From: an uncultured Candidatus Altimarinota bacterium
GTDB taxonomy: Bacteria > Patescibacteriota > Gracilibacteria > CAIRYL01
Assembly (NCBI GenBank): GCA_947311245.1
Contig: CAMZKJ010000021.1
Location: forward strand, 1 to 32,715
Direction of reading: 5' to 3'
Length of the DNA: 32,715 bases
The position numbers were made by a program, and so were the translations under genes. A model generated the notes under the pieces. The model did not search any database. It was not told the DNA's origin and saw only the letters and a list, made by a program, of their open reading frames with translations. Positions 17,345 to 26,368 of the stretch are shown here, piece after piece. Numbering within the stretch: position 1 is the stretch's first letter; each line of letters starts with the position of its first letter.

Positions 17345-19156
17345 CTAAATTTCTAAAATTTCTTCTAACTCTAATTCTTCTAAAATTAAATTTTCTATTT
17401 CTGTTTCGTTTTGTATTATTTCTTCTTCGTGTTTTTTTATTTCTTTTCCAATTTTTGCTACAAGAGGGGAGTCTGCATTTCGAATAGCTTTGTGGAGTTT
17501 AAATGATAATTTTTCTATAGTTTTTCTTTTTTCTTTATTTATATCTTCTTTATTTTTTTGTTGAGAAATAACTTGCCGATGTCGTTTTTGATTTTCTTTT
17601 CTGTTTTTAAATTTATTTTTTGCAGAGTTTTCGTCTTCTTCATTATTTTTTTCTTTTCCACCGTTAATATCAATATCATCACCCCAACCGCCTTTTTCTA
17701 AAAATTCTTTGTATCCTCCATGTAATACAGAAATTTCATCGTGGTCAAAAACAATAAGTTTATTTGCAACACGTGAAAGTAATCGTTCATCATGGCTAAT
17801 AATAACAAGCGATCCTTCAAATTTTTCTAGCGATTCTATAAGTCGTTGTACCGATTCAATATCAAGATGATTTGTGGGTTCATCAAGTAATAGTAAATGA
17901 TGTTTTTTTAGCATTAACTTTCCGAGGCGAACTCTCGCTCGTTCTCCTCCAGAAAGTTGAGAAATTTTCTTTTTAATATCGTTTCCAGTAAACAAAAGCG
18001 ATGCACCAATGTTTCGAGCTTGTGTTTCTTTAATATTTTTTACACTAAAAAATTCTGATAAAATTGTTTCTTCGTTCCAGATAGTATTTTCAGCTTCTTG
18101 TCCAAAATATCCTCGAGTTAATGTATGATATTTTTTAAAATGTCCAGAAAGTGGTTTTTCTGCCTCTGATAATAATCGAAGAAGGGTAGATTTTCCTTTT
18201 CCATTTCGCCCAATAATAGCGATTCTATCATTTGCATTAATGGAAAAATTTAATTTTTTTATAAGTAATTCTTCTGAAGTGTATCCAAAATCAATATTAT
18301 GAGCTTCCATTAAAAAATCTCCATTGAATTGTGTCGCAGGAAAATTGAATTTAATTTGAGGTAATTTTTCAAGTTTCTCTTTTTTTTCTTGTTTGTCTAA
18401 CATTTTTATTCGGCTTTGTACTAATCCTGCTGACCGTGCTCCTGCACGAAAATTTTTTATAAAATGCTCTGTTTTAGCTTGTTTTTTTGCATCACCAAGT
18501 CGTGTTTTTTCATATACATCTTCATCTTTTTCTATTTGGTTTAAAAGTTTAGAAGGTGTTCCTTTCATTTTTCGAATTTTTCCTCTATGAATAATCGCAC
18601 TATGGGTGACTACCGATTCCATAAACCCAATATCATGAGTAATGAGTAAAAATGATTTTTCCCAATTTCGTAAAAACTGGCTTAACCATCGTAATGAAAC
18701 GATATCTAAATAATTTGTTGGTTCATCGAGTAACAATAATTCGCATTGAGAAACAAGTGCTTGTGCAAGTCGGATTCTAATTTGATACCCGCTTGAAAAA
18801 TCAAAAGGACTTTTTGTAAAATCTTCTTCTTGAAATCCTAGTCCCATTAAAATGGATTTTGCTCTCCAAATTTCTTCTTTTTCGTGTTGTGGTAATCCAA
18901 AAGCAACTTGATCGAGAAGAGTATTTTTTTCGAATCGTAAATGCTGTTCGAGTTTTCGAATTGAGTACCAGTCTGGGATATCAAGTGTTCCGCTGTCGGG
19001 TAATTCTTCACCGGTAATAATATTGAAAAGAGTACTTTTTCCGTATCCATTTCGTCCAATAATTCCAATTTTTTCTTTTTCACCTACGGTAAAAGATACC
19101 TCTGAAAACAGAGGTTTTATACCATAAGATTTTGAAATATTGTGAATATGTAGCAT
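17345..19156 (-). CDS. ABC-F family ATPase (translation factor type)
   Basis: 603-residue soluble protein with two ABC ATPase domains and no membrane helices, the ABC-F type that acts on the ribosome. Domain 1: Walker A GRNGYGKS (34-41), signature FSSGYQIRIRLAQAL (120-134, with the non-consensus SSGYQ), Walker B LLLLDEPTNYLD. The linker (about 200-275) is charged and helical. Domain 2: Walker A GRNGKGKS (316-323), signature LSGGERARVRLGKL (401-414) and LLLLDEPTNHLD. The C-terminal 110 residues are highly charged and likely coiled coil, as in Uup. Which subfamily (EttA, Uup, YbiT or YheS-like) is undecided. It lies 26 bp after ychF, another ribosome-associated ATPase. It ends in TAG. Confidence 0.93.
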   Translation of the reverse strand: MLHIHNISKSYGIKPLFSEVSFTVGEKEKIGIIGRNGYGKSTLFNIITGEELPDSGTLDIPDWYSIRKLEQHLRFEKNTLLDQVAFGLPQHEKEEIWRAKSILMGLGFQEEDFTKSPFDFSSGYQIRIRLAQALVSQCELLLLDEPTNYLDIVSLRWLSQFLRNWEKSFLLITHDIGFMESVVTHSAIIHRGKIRKMKGTPSKLLNQIEKDEDVYEKTRLGDAKKQAKTEHFIKNFRAGARSAGLVQSRIKMLDKQEKKEKLEKLPQIKFNFPATQFNGDFLMEAHNIDFGYTSEELLIKKLNFSINANDRIAIIGRNGKGKSTLLRLLSEAEKPLSGHFKKYHTLTRGYFGQEAENTIWNEETILSEFFSVKNIKETQARNIGASLLFTGNDIKKKISQLSGGERARVRLGKLMLKKHHLLLLDEPTNHLDIESVQRLIESLEKFEGSLVIISHDERLLSRVANKLIVFDHDEISVLHGGYKEFLEKGGWGDDIDINGGKEKNNEEDENSAKNKFKNRKENQKRHRQVISQQKNKEDINKEKRKTIEKLSFKLHKAIRNADSPLVAKIGKEIKKHEEEIIQNETEIENLILEELELEEILEI

Positions 19157-19182
19157 TGAGCAAGTACAGTTTTAAATAATAA

Positions 19183-20286
19183 TTATCCTCCAATTTTCCA
19201 CATACAGACATCTCCATCATGAATAATTGCTTCTTTTCCTTCAAGTCGTAAGGCTCCGTTTTCTTTTACTCCTGCCCAACCGTTATATTTTACAAAATCT
19301 TCTACAGAGCAGACTTCTCCTTTAATAAATTTTTTCGCAAAATCGGTATGAATTACTCCTGCAGCTTGTGGAGCAGTTGATCCTTTTTTGATTGTCCATG
19401 CGCGTACTTCTTGTACTCCAGCGGTAAAATAGCTTTCCAGTTTAAGAAGTGTAAATGCACTTCGGATTAACGCATCGAGTCCGCTTTCTTTCATTCCCAT
19501 TGCTTCCATCATTTCTGCGGTTTCTTCTTCGTTAAAATCTATTAAATCACATTCAGTTTTTGCACAAATTGGAACGAGTACAGCATCTGCCGAAATATCT
19601 AGTTTTTTTCGTGCATCACTCTCTGAAAAGTCTACAAATTCTTCTTCTGATAAATTTACAATATAGAGCTGAGGTTTTCGTGTTAATAAATGAAGAGATT
19701 TTATAGCCAGTTCTTCTTCTTCTTCTATTATTTCAAAATCTCGTGCAGATTTTCCAGATTCTAGGAAAGGTAAAAGTCTGTCGCATAATTCTTTTCTAAT
19801 TTTCCCTTCTTTTTGATTTGATCCGCCTCTTGAATCTTTGTTTGCTTTGTGGCTTGCTTTTTCAACCGTTTGAATATCAGCCATAATAAGCTCTAATTCA
19901 ATGACTTCTTTGTCGTCTTTTGGGTCTACTTTTCCTTCGACATGGTGAACATTTCCGTCTTCAAAAAATCGAACAACCATTGCAATGGCGTCACAGTCTC
20001 GAATATTTGCGAGAAATTTGTTTCCAAGTCCTTCGCCGTCACTTGCACCTTTTACAAGTCCTGCAATATCAACAAATTCAATTGTAGATTTTACAACTTT
20101 TACAGGTTGTACAATTTCTGTTAATTGGTCAATTCGTGTGTCTGGAACTTCTACCATTCCCACATTTGGGTCTATTGTACAAAATGGGAAATTTTCTGCA
20201 GCAGCTTGCGATGATTTTGTGATTGCGTTAAAAAGTGTTGATTTTCCTACGTTTGGAAGTCCGACAATACCTATTTGAAGAGCCAT
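19183..20286 (-). CDS. ychF: Redox-regulated ATPase YchF (Obg/OLA1 family)
   Basis: 367-residue YchF/OLA1 P-loop protein that binds ribosomes and prefers ATP. Near the N-terminus are [18 protein letters not shown] (6-23) and [14 protein letters not shown]. Next come [26 protein letters not shown] (switch II region) and the relaxed fourth motif [10 protein letters not shown], with N-x-x-E in place of NKxD, which explains the ATP preference. The C-terminal TGS domain contains [18 protein letters not shown] and ends in [16 protein letters not shown]. Length matches the family. It lies 34 bp after fbp and 26 bp before the ABC-F gene. Identification is secure. Confidence 0.97.
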   Translation of the reverse strand: MALQIGIVGLPNVGKSTLFNAITKSSQAAAENFPFCTIDPNVGMVEVPDTRIDQLTEIVQPVKVVKSTIEFVDIAGLVKGASDGEGLGNKFLANIRDCDAIAMVVRFFEDGNVHHVEGKVDPKDDKEVIELELIMADIQTVEKASHKANKDSRGGSNQKEGKIRKELCDRLLPFLESGKSARDFEIIEEEEELAIKSLHLLTRKPQLYIVNLSEEEFVDFSESDARKKLDISADAVLVPICAKTECDLIDFNEEETAEMMEAMGMKESGLDALIRSAFTLLKLESYFTAGVQEVRAWTIKKGSTAPQAAGVIHTDFAKKFIKGEVCSVEDFVKYNGWAGVKENGALRLEGKEAIIHDGDVCMWKIGG

Positions 20287-20320
20287 GTTTTTTTTAATTA
20301 AAGAGTTGTGTTAATATTTT

Positions 20321-21250
20321 TTATTTATTCAAGATTTCTATCACTTTTTCTACACTTTTGGTACTTCCTAAAATAATAGAAGTTCGTTGGTGGAGGTCTG
20401 TAATTGCTATGTTGGAAATATTTTTCCCAAATTCATCTACGGCACTTGCATTTGCATTATTCATTATATATGCCATTGGTGCACATTCGTAGAGTAATCG
20501 TAATTTTCCTTGTGGATACGCACTATGGCTTGGATATGTAAAAATTCCAGATTCTTTGCATAATATAGAATTTATATCGGGAACCATTCCTCCTGCATAG
20601 CGTAATGTTTTTTTCTGTTCTAAAAAATAATCAAGTACAGATTTATATTCAGGTCTTTCTGTTGAAGCGCGTAAATTTCCCATTGCGAAAATTTTAGCAT
20701 TTTCATGTACAGAAATATTTTCTTTTGATAAATGATACTCTCCAATTTCTGAAAGTGTAAATTCATGTGTGTTTCCTGCAAACGAAAGCATAGCTGTAGT
20801 TCGTGGCCCATATTGAATATATCCGGCTGCGACTAAGTCGTTTCCAGATTTTCCAATAAATCCATTTCCTTCCCAAATTCCAAAAATTGTTCCTACGCAT
20901 CCGTTCGTATCCAAAAGTGAAGAACCATCTAAAGGGTCAAAAGCAACAGAATAAAATCCTGCTTCTCCATTTATGTTTACAGCATGTTCTTGCTCTTCTG
21001 ATGCGAATTGAGCAATTAATTCTGAATCTGATAAAATATTACAAAAAATTTGGTCGCATTTAATATCAAGAGCGAGTTGTTCTTCGCCTTGTATATTTGT
21101 TTCTCCACTTTTTCCAGTTTCTTCTGTTCGGATAGCGTGTTCTGCATATTTACTTGCTCGCATTATTTCAACAATTACTCGTTGAAGGTTTGGGGGCAGG
21201 TTATTCTTTTTTTTATTATGTGTGAATAAAAAGTTATGAAGTGATTGCAT
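20321..21250 (-). CDS. fbp: Fructose-1,6-bisphosphatase, class I
   Basis: 309-residue class I FBPase, which removes the 1-phosphate of fructose-1,6-bisphosphate in gluconeogenesis. The metal-binding core AFDPLDGSSLLDTN (103-116) and VGTIFGIWEG (119-128) are intact. LDIKCDQ precedes FASEEQE, which carries the catalytic acidic residues. The C-terminal GKLRLLYECAPMAYIMNNANA matches the substrate loop; the usual glycines after this point are replaced by Asn/Ala, a minor departure. The N-terminus is shorter than in plant and animal forms, which have an AMP site. It lies 54 bp after the O-antigen-ligase-like gene and 34 bp before ychF. No other glycolytic gene is close. Confidence 0.95.
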   Translation of the reverse strand: MQSLHNFLFTHNKKKNNLPPNLQRVIVEIMRASKYAEHAIRTEETGKSGETNIQGEEQLALDIKCDQIFCNILSDSELIAQFASEEQEHAVNINGEAGFYSVAFDPLDGSSLLDTNGCVGTIFGIWEGNGFIGKSGNDLVAAGYIQYGPRTTAMLSFAGNTHEFTLSEIGEYHLSKENISVHENAKIFAMGNLRASTERPEYKSVLDYFLEQKKTLRYAGGMVPDINSILCKESGIFTYPSHSAYPQGKLRLLYECAPMAYIMNNANASAVDEFGKNISNIAITDLHQRTSIILGSTKSVEKVIEILNK

Positions 21251-21304
21251 AAAGAAATATGTTTTAAATATTGGGTAAAATTATGTGCTAAAAGTATATC
21301 AAGC

Positions 21305-22750
21305 TTATTGTGTTTTTGGTATAGAAATGGTTTTATACTTTTCTAGTTCTATTCCGAGTATTGCAAATAATATGTATGCAAGTGCTGATTCTTCCCATAA
21401 ATGAGTAAAAAGTGCCATTGTAAATAGAGCAAGAACAACAGGAAGGTATTCAGATTTTTCTTTTTTTAAATGCAGAATTATAGTAAATGTGAAAAGTAAA
21501 AATAGTATTCCACCTGTAACTCCTAATTCTGTAAATATTTGAAGATACCAATTTTCATTTAAAAGCTGATTTTCCACTCCTTGTAGTGTAGATGCTGGTC
21601 CTGCTGTGCCAAGTCCTTGTCCTTCGGGATGCAGTGTTATAATTTCTATGCTTTTTGTAATTCCTTCAATATGCTTTCCTGTAGAGCCTTCTCTTATGAA
21701 AATAGTGTGGATTTTTGTGTAATATTCTGATGTAGTTATAGGTGTAGTTATTTCACGAAACACAGAAGAAATAAGATTTGAGTTGTCTGAATTATGCGAA
21801 TAGTGTTGAGAAATTTTATAGCTGAAAAAAAGTATAAGAGCTGTAAAAATTGTAACCAGTATATATAAGATAATTTTAAAAAACTTTGTAAATTTTATAT
21901 TAAAATAAATAATTATACTGGAAGCAATAACAATTATTTCTGCTATCCATGCACCTCTCGAAAATGTTTTATATAAAATGAATATAATACTACTTAAAAT
22001 TGCGGTATAGAATACATATAAGAAAAAATTTATGAGTGTAAATGTTTTAGGATATGTTTTGTAGTGTTTGTATTGAGCTGGGAAAACATGTTTTTTTTGC
22101 AAAATAAAAGTTGCTAAGAGTCCTGTAAGGAGCACTAAAAAGCCTGCAAAACGAATGGGTCCTGCAAATGTTGACTGAATTCTACATTTATTCGTATTTT
22201 CAAGAAGTTGGCAAAAACTGGCGGGTTTTTCAATTGTGTCTACGCTGGGTGCGTCAAAATATCCAAATTGAATTAAAAAATTTGCATCTGAAAAATATTG
22301 TAAATATGCAAATGCAACAACAAAAATTCCAGAAAATAAAACGGTATTTCTTAGTTTTTCTACAAAATTATTCTGTGAAAATAATGGTAAATGTTTAAAG
22401 CAAAACAATAACCAAATAAAAAAGAAATCATATTTAATTCCTAAAATCGTTGGCATTATTCCTGTGCTGGGGTCATATTTCCAAATTCCAATCAGTAACC
22501 CGACCAGAGAAAATAAAATTATAAAAACATCTATGTAATCGAATTGTTTTCGAGTTTCTCTGAAATGATGAAAAATCCAAATAGCAGAATTTATAAAGAA
22601 AAAAGCAATAATTATTTCTTTCCATCCGCTTATAAAAAATGGAACTGCACTTGTAAAATCAAAAAATAAACTATTGATATATGTAACTGCTAAAGCATGA
22701 AAGGGGAGAAGAAAGAAAAATAAAAGTGTGAGATATTGAATTATTTTCAT
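21305..22750 (-). CDS. O-antigen ligase/Wzy-type polytopic membrane protein
   Basis: 481-residue integral membrane protein with roughly eleven hydrophobic segments. The pattern fits the Wzy/WaaL O-antigen ligase-polymerase superfamily, which joins glycan chains on the outer face of the cytoplasmic membrane. A large loop before the last helices has HPEGQGLGTAGPAST and NENWYLQIFTELGVTGG, the typical Gly-rich segment and hN.yLq...lG..G ending. An exposed stretch with SREITTP-like Thr/Ser-rich sequence precedes it. Residues 1-20 act as a signal-anchor. The substrate cannot be told, and no glycosyltransferase is adjacent; it heads a run that continues with fbp and ychF, so it may serve a cell-surface glycan encoded elsewhere. 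Similar proteins also act as protein O-glycosylation ligases. Confidence 0.8.
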   Translation of the reverse strand: MKIIQYLTLLFFFLLPFHALAVTYINSLFFDFTSAVPFFISGWKEIIIAFFFINSAIWIFHHFRETRKQFDYIDVFIILFSLVGLLIGIWKYDPSTGIMPTILGIKYDFFFIWLLFCFKHLPLFSQNNFVEKLRNTVLFSGIFVVAFAYLQYFSDANFLIQFGYFDAPSVDTIEKPASFCQLLENTNKCRIQSTFAGPIRFAGFLVLLTGLLATFILQKKHVFPAQYKHYKTYPKTFTLINFFLYVFYTAILSSIIFILYKTFSRGAWIAEIIVIASSIIIYFNIKFTKFFKIILYILVTIFTALILFFSYKISQHYSHNSDNSNLISSVFREITTPITTSEYYTKIHTIFIREGSTGKHIEGITKSIEIITLHPEGQGLGTAGPASTLQGVENQLLNENWYLQIFTELGVTGGILFLLFTFTIILHLKKEKSEYLPVVLALFTMALFTHLWEESALAYILFAILGIELEKYKTISIPKTQ

Positions 22751-22828
22751 GATGAAGATGAATTTGAAAGAGTTATATGTAAAAGTTTTAAAAGAATTAT
22801 ATCATATGTCATATAAAGAATATCAGAA

Positions 22829-22865
22829 AAAAAACTTGTGAAAATTAAATTTTCACAAGTTTTTT
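22829..22865 (-). terminator. rpmA terminator
   Basis: A near-perfect 17-bp hairpin: the arm at 22829-22845 (A-run, CTTGTGAAAAT) pairs with 22849-22865 (ATTTTCACAAG, T-run) around a 3-base loop. On the minus strand the U-run follows the stem, 60 bp past the rpmA stop. It separates rpmA from the ten-gene run that starts with the O-antigen-ligase-like gene. The T-run on the plus strand also allows rightward termination. Confidence 0.88.
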
Positions 22866-22889
22866 GAATTATACATATTGTATACATAT

Positions 22890-22919
22890 TATCTAAATCT
22901 TATATATAAGATTTAGATA
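22890..22919. repeat. Perfect 30-bp palindrome next to rpmA stop
   Basis: The left arm from 22890 (TATCTAAATCTTATA) and its exact complement to 22919 form a loopless palindrome, starting 6 bases past the rpmA stop. It has no U-run, unlike the adjacent terminator at 22829-22865. It may be a 3'-end stabilising stem or a binding site. Confidence 0.75.
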
Positions 22920-22925
22920 GTTGAA

Positions 22926-23210
22926 CTATGCTTCAGTTGGAATAACTCGAACAAATCGATCTTTGAATACTCGACCATCAAATTTTGTTTGTTTCTTTTG
23001 GTAATATTCAACTTTTCCTTCAACAAGTGCAAAAAGTGTGAAATCTTTTCCTGTTCCTACATTTGCTCCAGCAAAATATTTATTTCCTTGTTGTCGAATA
23101 ATAATATTTCCTGCAATAACCGATTCACCTCCAAATTTCTTTACACCACGTCGTTTACTATTACTGTCTCGACCATTACTCGTTGAACCACCTGCTTTCT
23201 TATGTGCCAT
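22926..23210 (-). CDS. rpmA: 50S ribosomal protein L27
   Basis: 94-residue L27, whose N-terminal tail reaches the peptidyl transferase centre. It starts directly with [20 protein letters not shown], the form without the cleaved N-terminal peptide seen in Firmicutes. [20 protein letters not shown] and [22 protein letters not shown] match the globular domain. rplU (L21), its usual neighbour, is absent; it stands alone, divergent from nusA across 272 bp. A 30-bp palindrome and then a terminator follow. It ends in TAG, and no Shine-Dalgarno motif precedes the ATG. Confidence 0.97.
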   Translation of the reverse strand: MAHKKAGGSTSNGRDSNSKRRGVKKFGGESVIAGNIIIRQQGNKYFAGANVGTGKDFTLFALVEGKVEYYQKKQTKFDGRVFKDRFVRVIPTEA

Positions 23211-23391
23211 ATTGTATTATTAAATAATATTAAAAGTATTGCTAAAAATTTTTTCAAGAAAAAAATGATGTGTCCACTGCATTGTCTTTCAAATGCGACT
23301 CGTGTTTACATCGTGTTATCTTGTTTTTTTTCTATAACGCATTCAGTTTTGCAAATTCTATTGATGAAGTCAATTTTATTTGATACCTTTT

Positions 23392-23422
23392 TTGCAGAAA
23401 AGAAAAGCATCGGAATTATAGT
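23392..23422 (+). promoter_or_regulatory. Possible nusA promoter
   Basis: TTGCAG (23392-23397) and TATAGT (23417-23422) are separated by 19 bases, longer than the ideal 17. Transcription would start near 23428, leaving a leader of about 55 bases to the nusA ATG at 23483. Weak but the best candidate in the rpmA-nusA divergent gap, which otherwise shows no gene. Confidence 0.35.
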
Positions 23423-23482
23423 AAGATGCTCAAGCAAAAAGTAAGAGATGTCTTATTTTTTTTATTATTTAACATATATATA

Positions 23483-24610
23483 ATGGTAGATCCTAAACAA
23501 TTTATATCTGCAATTAAAAAAATTGCATTGGAAAAAAGTATTGATGAAGAGGTTATTTTAGAGGCAGTGAAAAGTGCATTTGCAGCAGCATATAAAAGAG
23601 ATTTTGGTTCAAAAGATTTAGAGGTAAAAGTTGAATTAGATGAAAATTCTCCAGAATTGGCAAAAATTTATGTTTTAAAAGAAGTAGTAGATGATGGAGA
23701 TGTTATTGATGAAAATCTTGAAATTGACGAAACATCAGCAAAAGCATATGACGAAGAAGCTGAAGTTGGAGATGAATTATATATTGATTCTACTCCTGAA
23801 GGATATGGTCGAATCGCTGCACAAAGTGCGAAACAAGTAATTTTACAAAAAATCCAAGAAGCAAGTCGAAAATCTTTATTCGAGAAATTTAAAGATAAAG
23901 AAGGAACAGTTGTTATTGCGAGTATTAACCGAGTTGAAGGAAATCATATTTTTGTTGATACAGAAGGGACAACCGTTATGCTTGCAGAAAAACATAGAAT
24001 TAAAAAAGAACGATATTTCCCAGGAAAACGATTATGGTTATATGTAGATCGAGTTGGTTTATCGGCAAAAGGTCCACAAATTATTTTATCTCGAACGCAT
24101 AAAGCACTTGTAAAACATATTATGGAAGTTGAAATTCCTGAAATCGCAACAGGAGAAGTCGTTATTAAAGCGGTAGCAAGAGATGCAGGGTTTCGTTCAA
24201 AAATTGCAGTTTTTTCTGATGATGAAAATGTTGATCCGGTAGGAGCATGTATTGGGCAAAGAGGAGCACGAATTCAACCAGTTATGGAAGAACTTGCAGG
24301 GGAAAGAGTAGATGTTATTGAATGGAGTGCCGACCCAATTGAGTTATTAACAAGAGCATTGCAACCTGCAAAAATTGGGAAAATGTTTATTGTAAACGAT
24401 GAAGATTTTAAAGATGAAGAATCTGGAAAATTTGTGAAAAAACGAGTCGCAGTTTTTGTAGAAGAAGAAGATAGAGCAATGGCTATTGGGAAAAAAGGGC
24501 AAAATATTCGACTTGCAACAGATTTAACAGGATTTGAAATTGATATGTATAATCTTGATGAATATGAAGCATTTATGAAACAATTTGAAAAAATGCAATC
24601 GGACGATTAA
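23483..24610 (+). CDS. nusA: Transcription factor NusA
   Basis: 375-residue NusA, which binds RNA polymerase and affects pausing, termination and antitermination. The ATG at 23483 gives MVDPKQFISAIKKIALEKSI, the usual NusA start. An in-frame ATG 19 codons upstream (23426) would add an unlikely hydrophobic tail. The order is N-terminal domain (to about 125), S1 domain (about 130-200, VVIASINRVEGNHIFVDTEG), KH1 with DPVGACIGQRGARIQ, and KH2 with AMAIGKKGQNIRLATDLTG. There are no extra C-terminal acidic repeats, so it is the short form. The usual rimP-nusA-infB context is missing; sufC follows 17 bp later. Confidence 0.96.
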   Translation: MVDPKQFISAIKKIALEKSIDEEVILEAVKSAFAAAYKRDFGSKDLEVKVELDENSPELAKIYVLKEVVDDGDVIDENLEIDETSAKAYDEEAEVGDELYIDSTPEGYGRIAAQSAKQVILQKIQEASRKSLFEKFKDKEGTVVIASINRVEGNHIFVDTEGTTVMLAEKHRIKKERYFPGKRLWLYVDRVGLSAKGPQIILSRTHKALVKHIMEVEIPEIATGEVVIKAVARDAGFRSKIAVFSDDENVDPVGACIGQRGARIQPVMEELAGERVDVIEWSADPIELLTRALQPAKIGKMFIVNDEDFKDEESGKFVKKRVAVFVEEEDRAMAIGKKGQNIRLATDLTGFEIDMYNLDEYEAFMKQFEKMQSDD

Positions 24611-24627
24611 TTTAACCGTAAAACAAA

Positions 24628-25392
24628 ATGCTACAGGTAAAACATTTAAAAGCATCGGTTTCAGATGATTCAGGAAATACTCCTATTTTGCGTGGAATAG
24701 ATTTTTATGTGAAAGCAGGGGAGTTTCATTTGATTTTAGGAGTCAATGGGAGCGGAAAGTCTACCTTTGGAAAAGTATTGTTGGGTTCATCTCAATATCA
24801 ACAAATAGATGGAAGTATAAAATTTTTAGGAGAAGAAATTTCTGAAAAACCAACATTTGAAAGATCACAAATGGGAATATTTTTATCGCATCAATCAGCA
24901 CCTGCATTGGAAGGGATTTCTGCAAAAGAAGTATTGCGTGCTTCCGACAAAGCAAGTGCACATAAACGAACGTTATTTAGATTTAAAAAATCCTTAAAGG
25001 AAAGTTTGTCGGCTTCTGGGTTATCGGAAAATTTTATAGACAGAGACTTAAATGTAGGGGCAAGTGGAGGAGAACGAAAAAAAATGGAAATTGCATCACT
25101 TTTAACTATTGGTGCAAAACTTGCATTTCTCGACGAAATAGATTCTGGTTTAGATGTAGATGCACTAAAAATGGTTTCGGCAGGAATTAATACATTTTCT
25201 AAAAATAAAGAAAATGCTGTAATTTTAGTTTCTCATTCTGAAACTATTTTAAAATATGTAAAACCCACACATGTTCATGTGTTTTGTGGAGGAAGAATTG
25301 TCGCATCGGGAGGAATGGAATTAGCAGAAAAAATTCATGAAGAAGGGTATGCAAGTGTTCAAGATTGTGAAGCGTGTATAAAAAATATATAA
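24628..25392 (+). CDS. sufC: Fe-S cluster assembly ATPase SufC
   Basis: 254-residue ABC-type ATPase SufC, which in other bacteria works with SufB and SufD to build iron-sulfur clusters. Walker A is GVNGSGKST (38-46), the Q-loop region FLSHQSAPALEGIS is the SufC type, the signature ASGGERKKMEIASLL (145-159) is typical, and Walker B LAFLDEIDSGLDVDAL includes the family-specific IDSGLD. The H-loop is VSHS. No sufB, sufD, sufS or sufU is in the window, so the partners must be elsewhere or the protein acts alone. It starts 17 bp after nusA; the MBL-type gene follows 20 bp later, suggesting one transcript. No Shine-Dalgarno motif. Confidence 0.94.
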   Translation: MLQVKHLKASVSDDSGNTPILRGIDFYVKAGEFHLILGVNGSGKSTFGKVLLGSSQYQQIDGSIKFLGEEISEKPTFERSQMGIFLSHQSAPALEGISAKEVLRASDKASAHKRTLFRFKKSLKESLSASGLSENFIDRDLNVGASGGERKKMEIASLLTIGAKLAFLDEIDSGLDVDALKMVSAGINTFSKNKENAVILVSHSETILKYVKPTHVHVFCGGRIVASGGMELAEKIHEEGYASVQDCEACIKNI

Positions 25393-25412
25393 AATAAATT
25401 AAAAATATTTTT

Positions 25413-26342
25413 ATGACTCATCAAAATATTCTTAAGAGTAAAAATATAAAAAATATAAAAAATATACACAATTTTAAAATTTCAAAAATTAAATATAGCA
25501 TGATTATCTCTGCTATATTTTTTTTATGCATAAGTTTTGGGTATGTTTTTTATATGTATATTTTTACACCTCTTTATCAAAAAATAAACTTTTCTGGAAT
25601 AGTCTTCATGCAAATTGCAAGAGGTGATGCATTTTATTTAAAAACAAAAGAAGGCGTAGAAATTATTTGGGATGGAGGATATGATAAAAGTTTTTTGTAT
25701 AAATTATCAGATTACAGACCTTTTTTTGATAAAACTATAGATTTATGGATTATTACCCATCCAGATTCTGACCATTATTATGGAGGGTTAGAAGTTTTAA
25801 AACAGTTACATATTAAAAATATTATGCTGACTGGGGTTGATAAAAATGATGCGAAATATAAAGAAATTTTTACAATTGCCAAGCAAAAAAATATAAATAT
25901 TATTTTTGCAGATAAAAGTAAAAATTTAAAAATAGGAGATATCGTACTTGATACTCTTTATCCTTTTGAGTCTATTTATGCATCGCGTGATACAGAAGAA
26001 GTGGGAAATGACTTTTGTATTGTTCAAAAACTGCATTTCATGAATAAAAATAATAAAAAAATCACTCTTTTATTAACTGGTGATATAGAACAAAAAACAG
26101 AACTTAAGTTACTCTTATCTGGAATAGACTTATCTGCTGATATTTTAAAAATAGCACATCATGGGTCAAAGTCTTCTTCTTCGGAAAACTTTTTAAAAGC
26201 GGTTAATCCAAAACGAGCAATTATTACAACAGGAACTGAAAATACATTTAATCATCCGCATGTGGAAACTTTGAATATTTTAAAAAAACTAAAAATTAAG
26301 TTTATAAATTCTAAATATGGAGATGTTGTGATAGAATTTTAA
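25413..26342 (+). CDS. Membrane-anchored ComEC-like metallo-beta-lactamase protein
   Basis: 309 residues: a Lys/Asn-rich cytoplasmic start, one membrane helix (about 29-52), then a metallo-beta-lactamase domain like the C-terminal part of ComEC/Rec2, the DNA-uptake channel protein. The metal motif HPDSDHYYGG (116-125) has the expected HxxxDH ligands, then LTGDIE (221-226), AHHGSKSSS (248-256) and HPH (281-283). The segment QIARGDAF (67-74) stands where ComEC has DVGQGDA, so the aspartate of that motif is lost. The multi-helix competence domain of full ComEC is absent, so this is a stand-alone form. It may be a nuclease or hydrolase on the outer face of the membrane; a direct part in DNA uptake is speculative. 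It lies between sufC and queD. Confidence 0.85.
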   Translation: MTHQNILKSKNIKNIKNIHNFKISKIKYSMIISAIFFLCISFGYVFYMYIFTPLYQKINFSGIVFMQIARGDAFYLKTKEGVEIIWDGGYDKSFLYKLSDYRPFFDKTIDLWIITHPDSDHYYGGLEVLKQLHIKNIMLTGVDKNDAKYKEIFTIAKQKNINIIFADKSKNLKIGDIVLDTLYPFESIYASRDTEEVGNDFCIVQKLHFMNKNNKKITLLLTGDIEQKTELKLLLSGIDLSADILKIAHHGSKSSSSENFLKAVNPKRAIITTGTENTFNHPHVETLNILKKLKIKFINSKYGDVVIEF

Positions 26343-26356
26343 TACTATTTTTTATA

Positions 26357-26362
26357 TATACT
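26357..26362 (+). promoter_or_regulatory. Candidate -10 box directly before queD
   Basis: TATACT lies six bases before the queD ATG at 26369. Transcription from it would start at or beside the start codon, as in a leaderless mRNA. There is no convincing -35 box, and the DNA is AT-rich, so chance is possible. Confidence 0.3.
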
Positions 26363-26368
26363 ATTGAA

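Noticed and set aside
23202..23444. Plus-strand open frame of 80 codons in the rpmA-nusA gap
   Set aside because: It overlaps the rpmA start antisense, its composition (runs of Lys, Phe, Cys) looks like translated noncoding DNA, and the region is better explained as promoters.
23426..23482. Upstream ATG for nusA at 23426
   Set aside because: It adds a hydrophobic 19-residue tail not seen in NusA; MVDPKQF at 23483 is the expected start.
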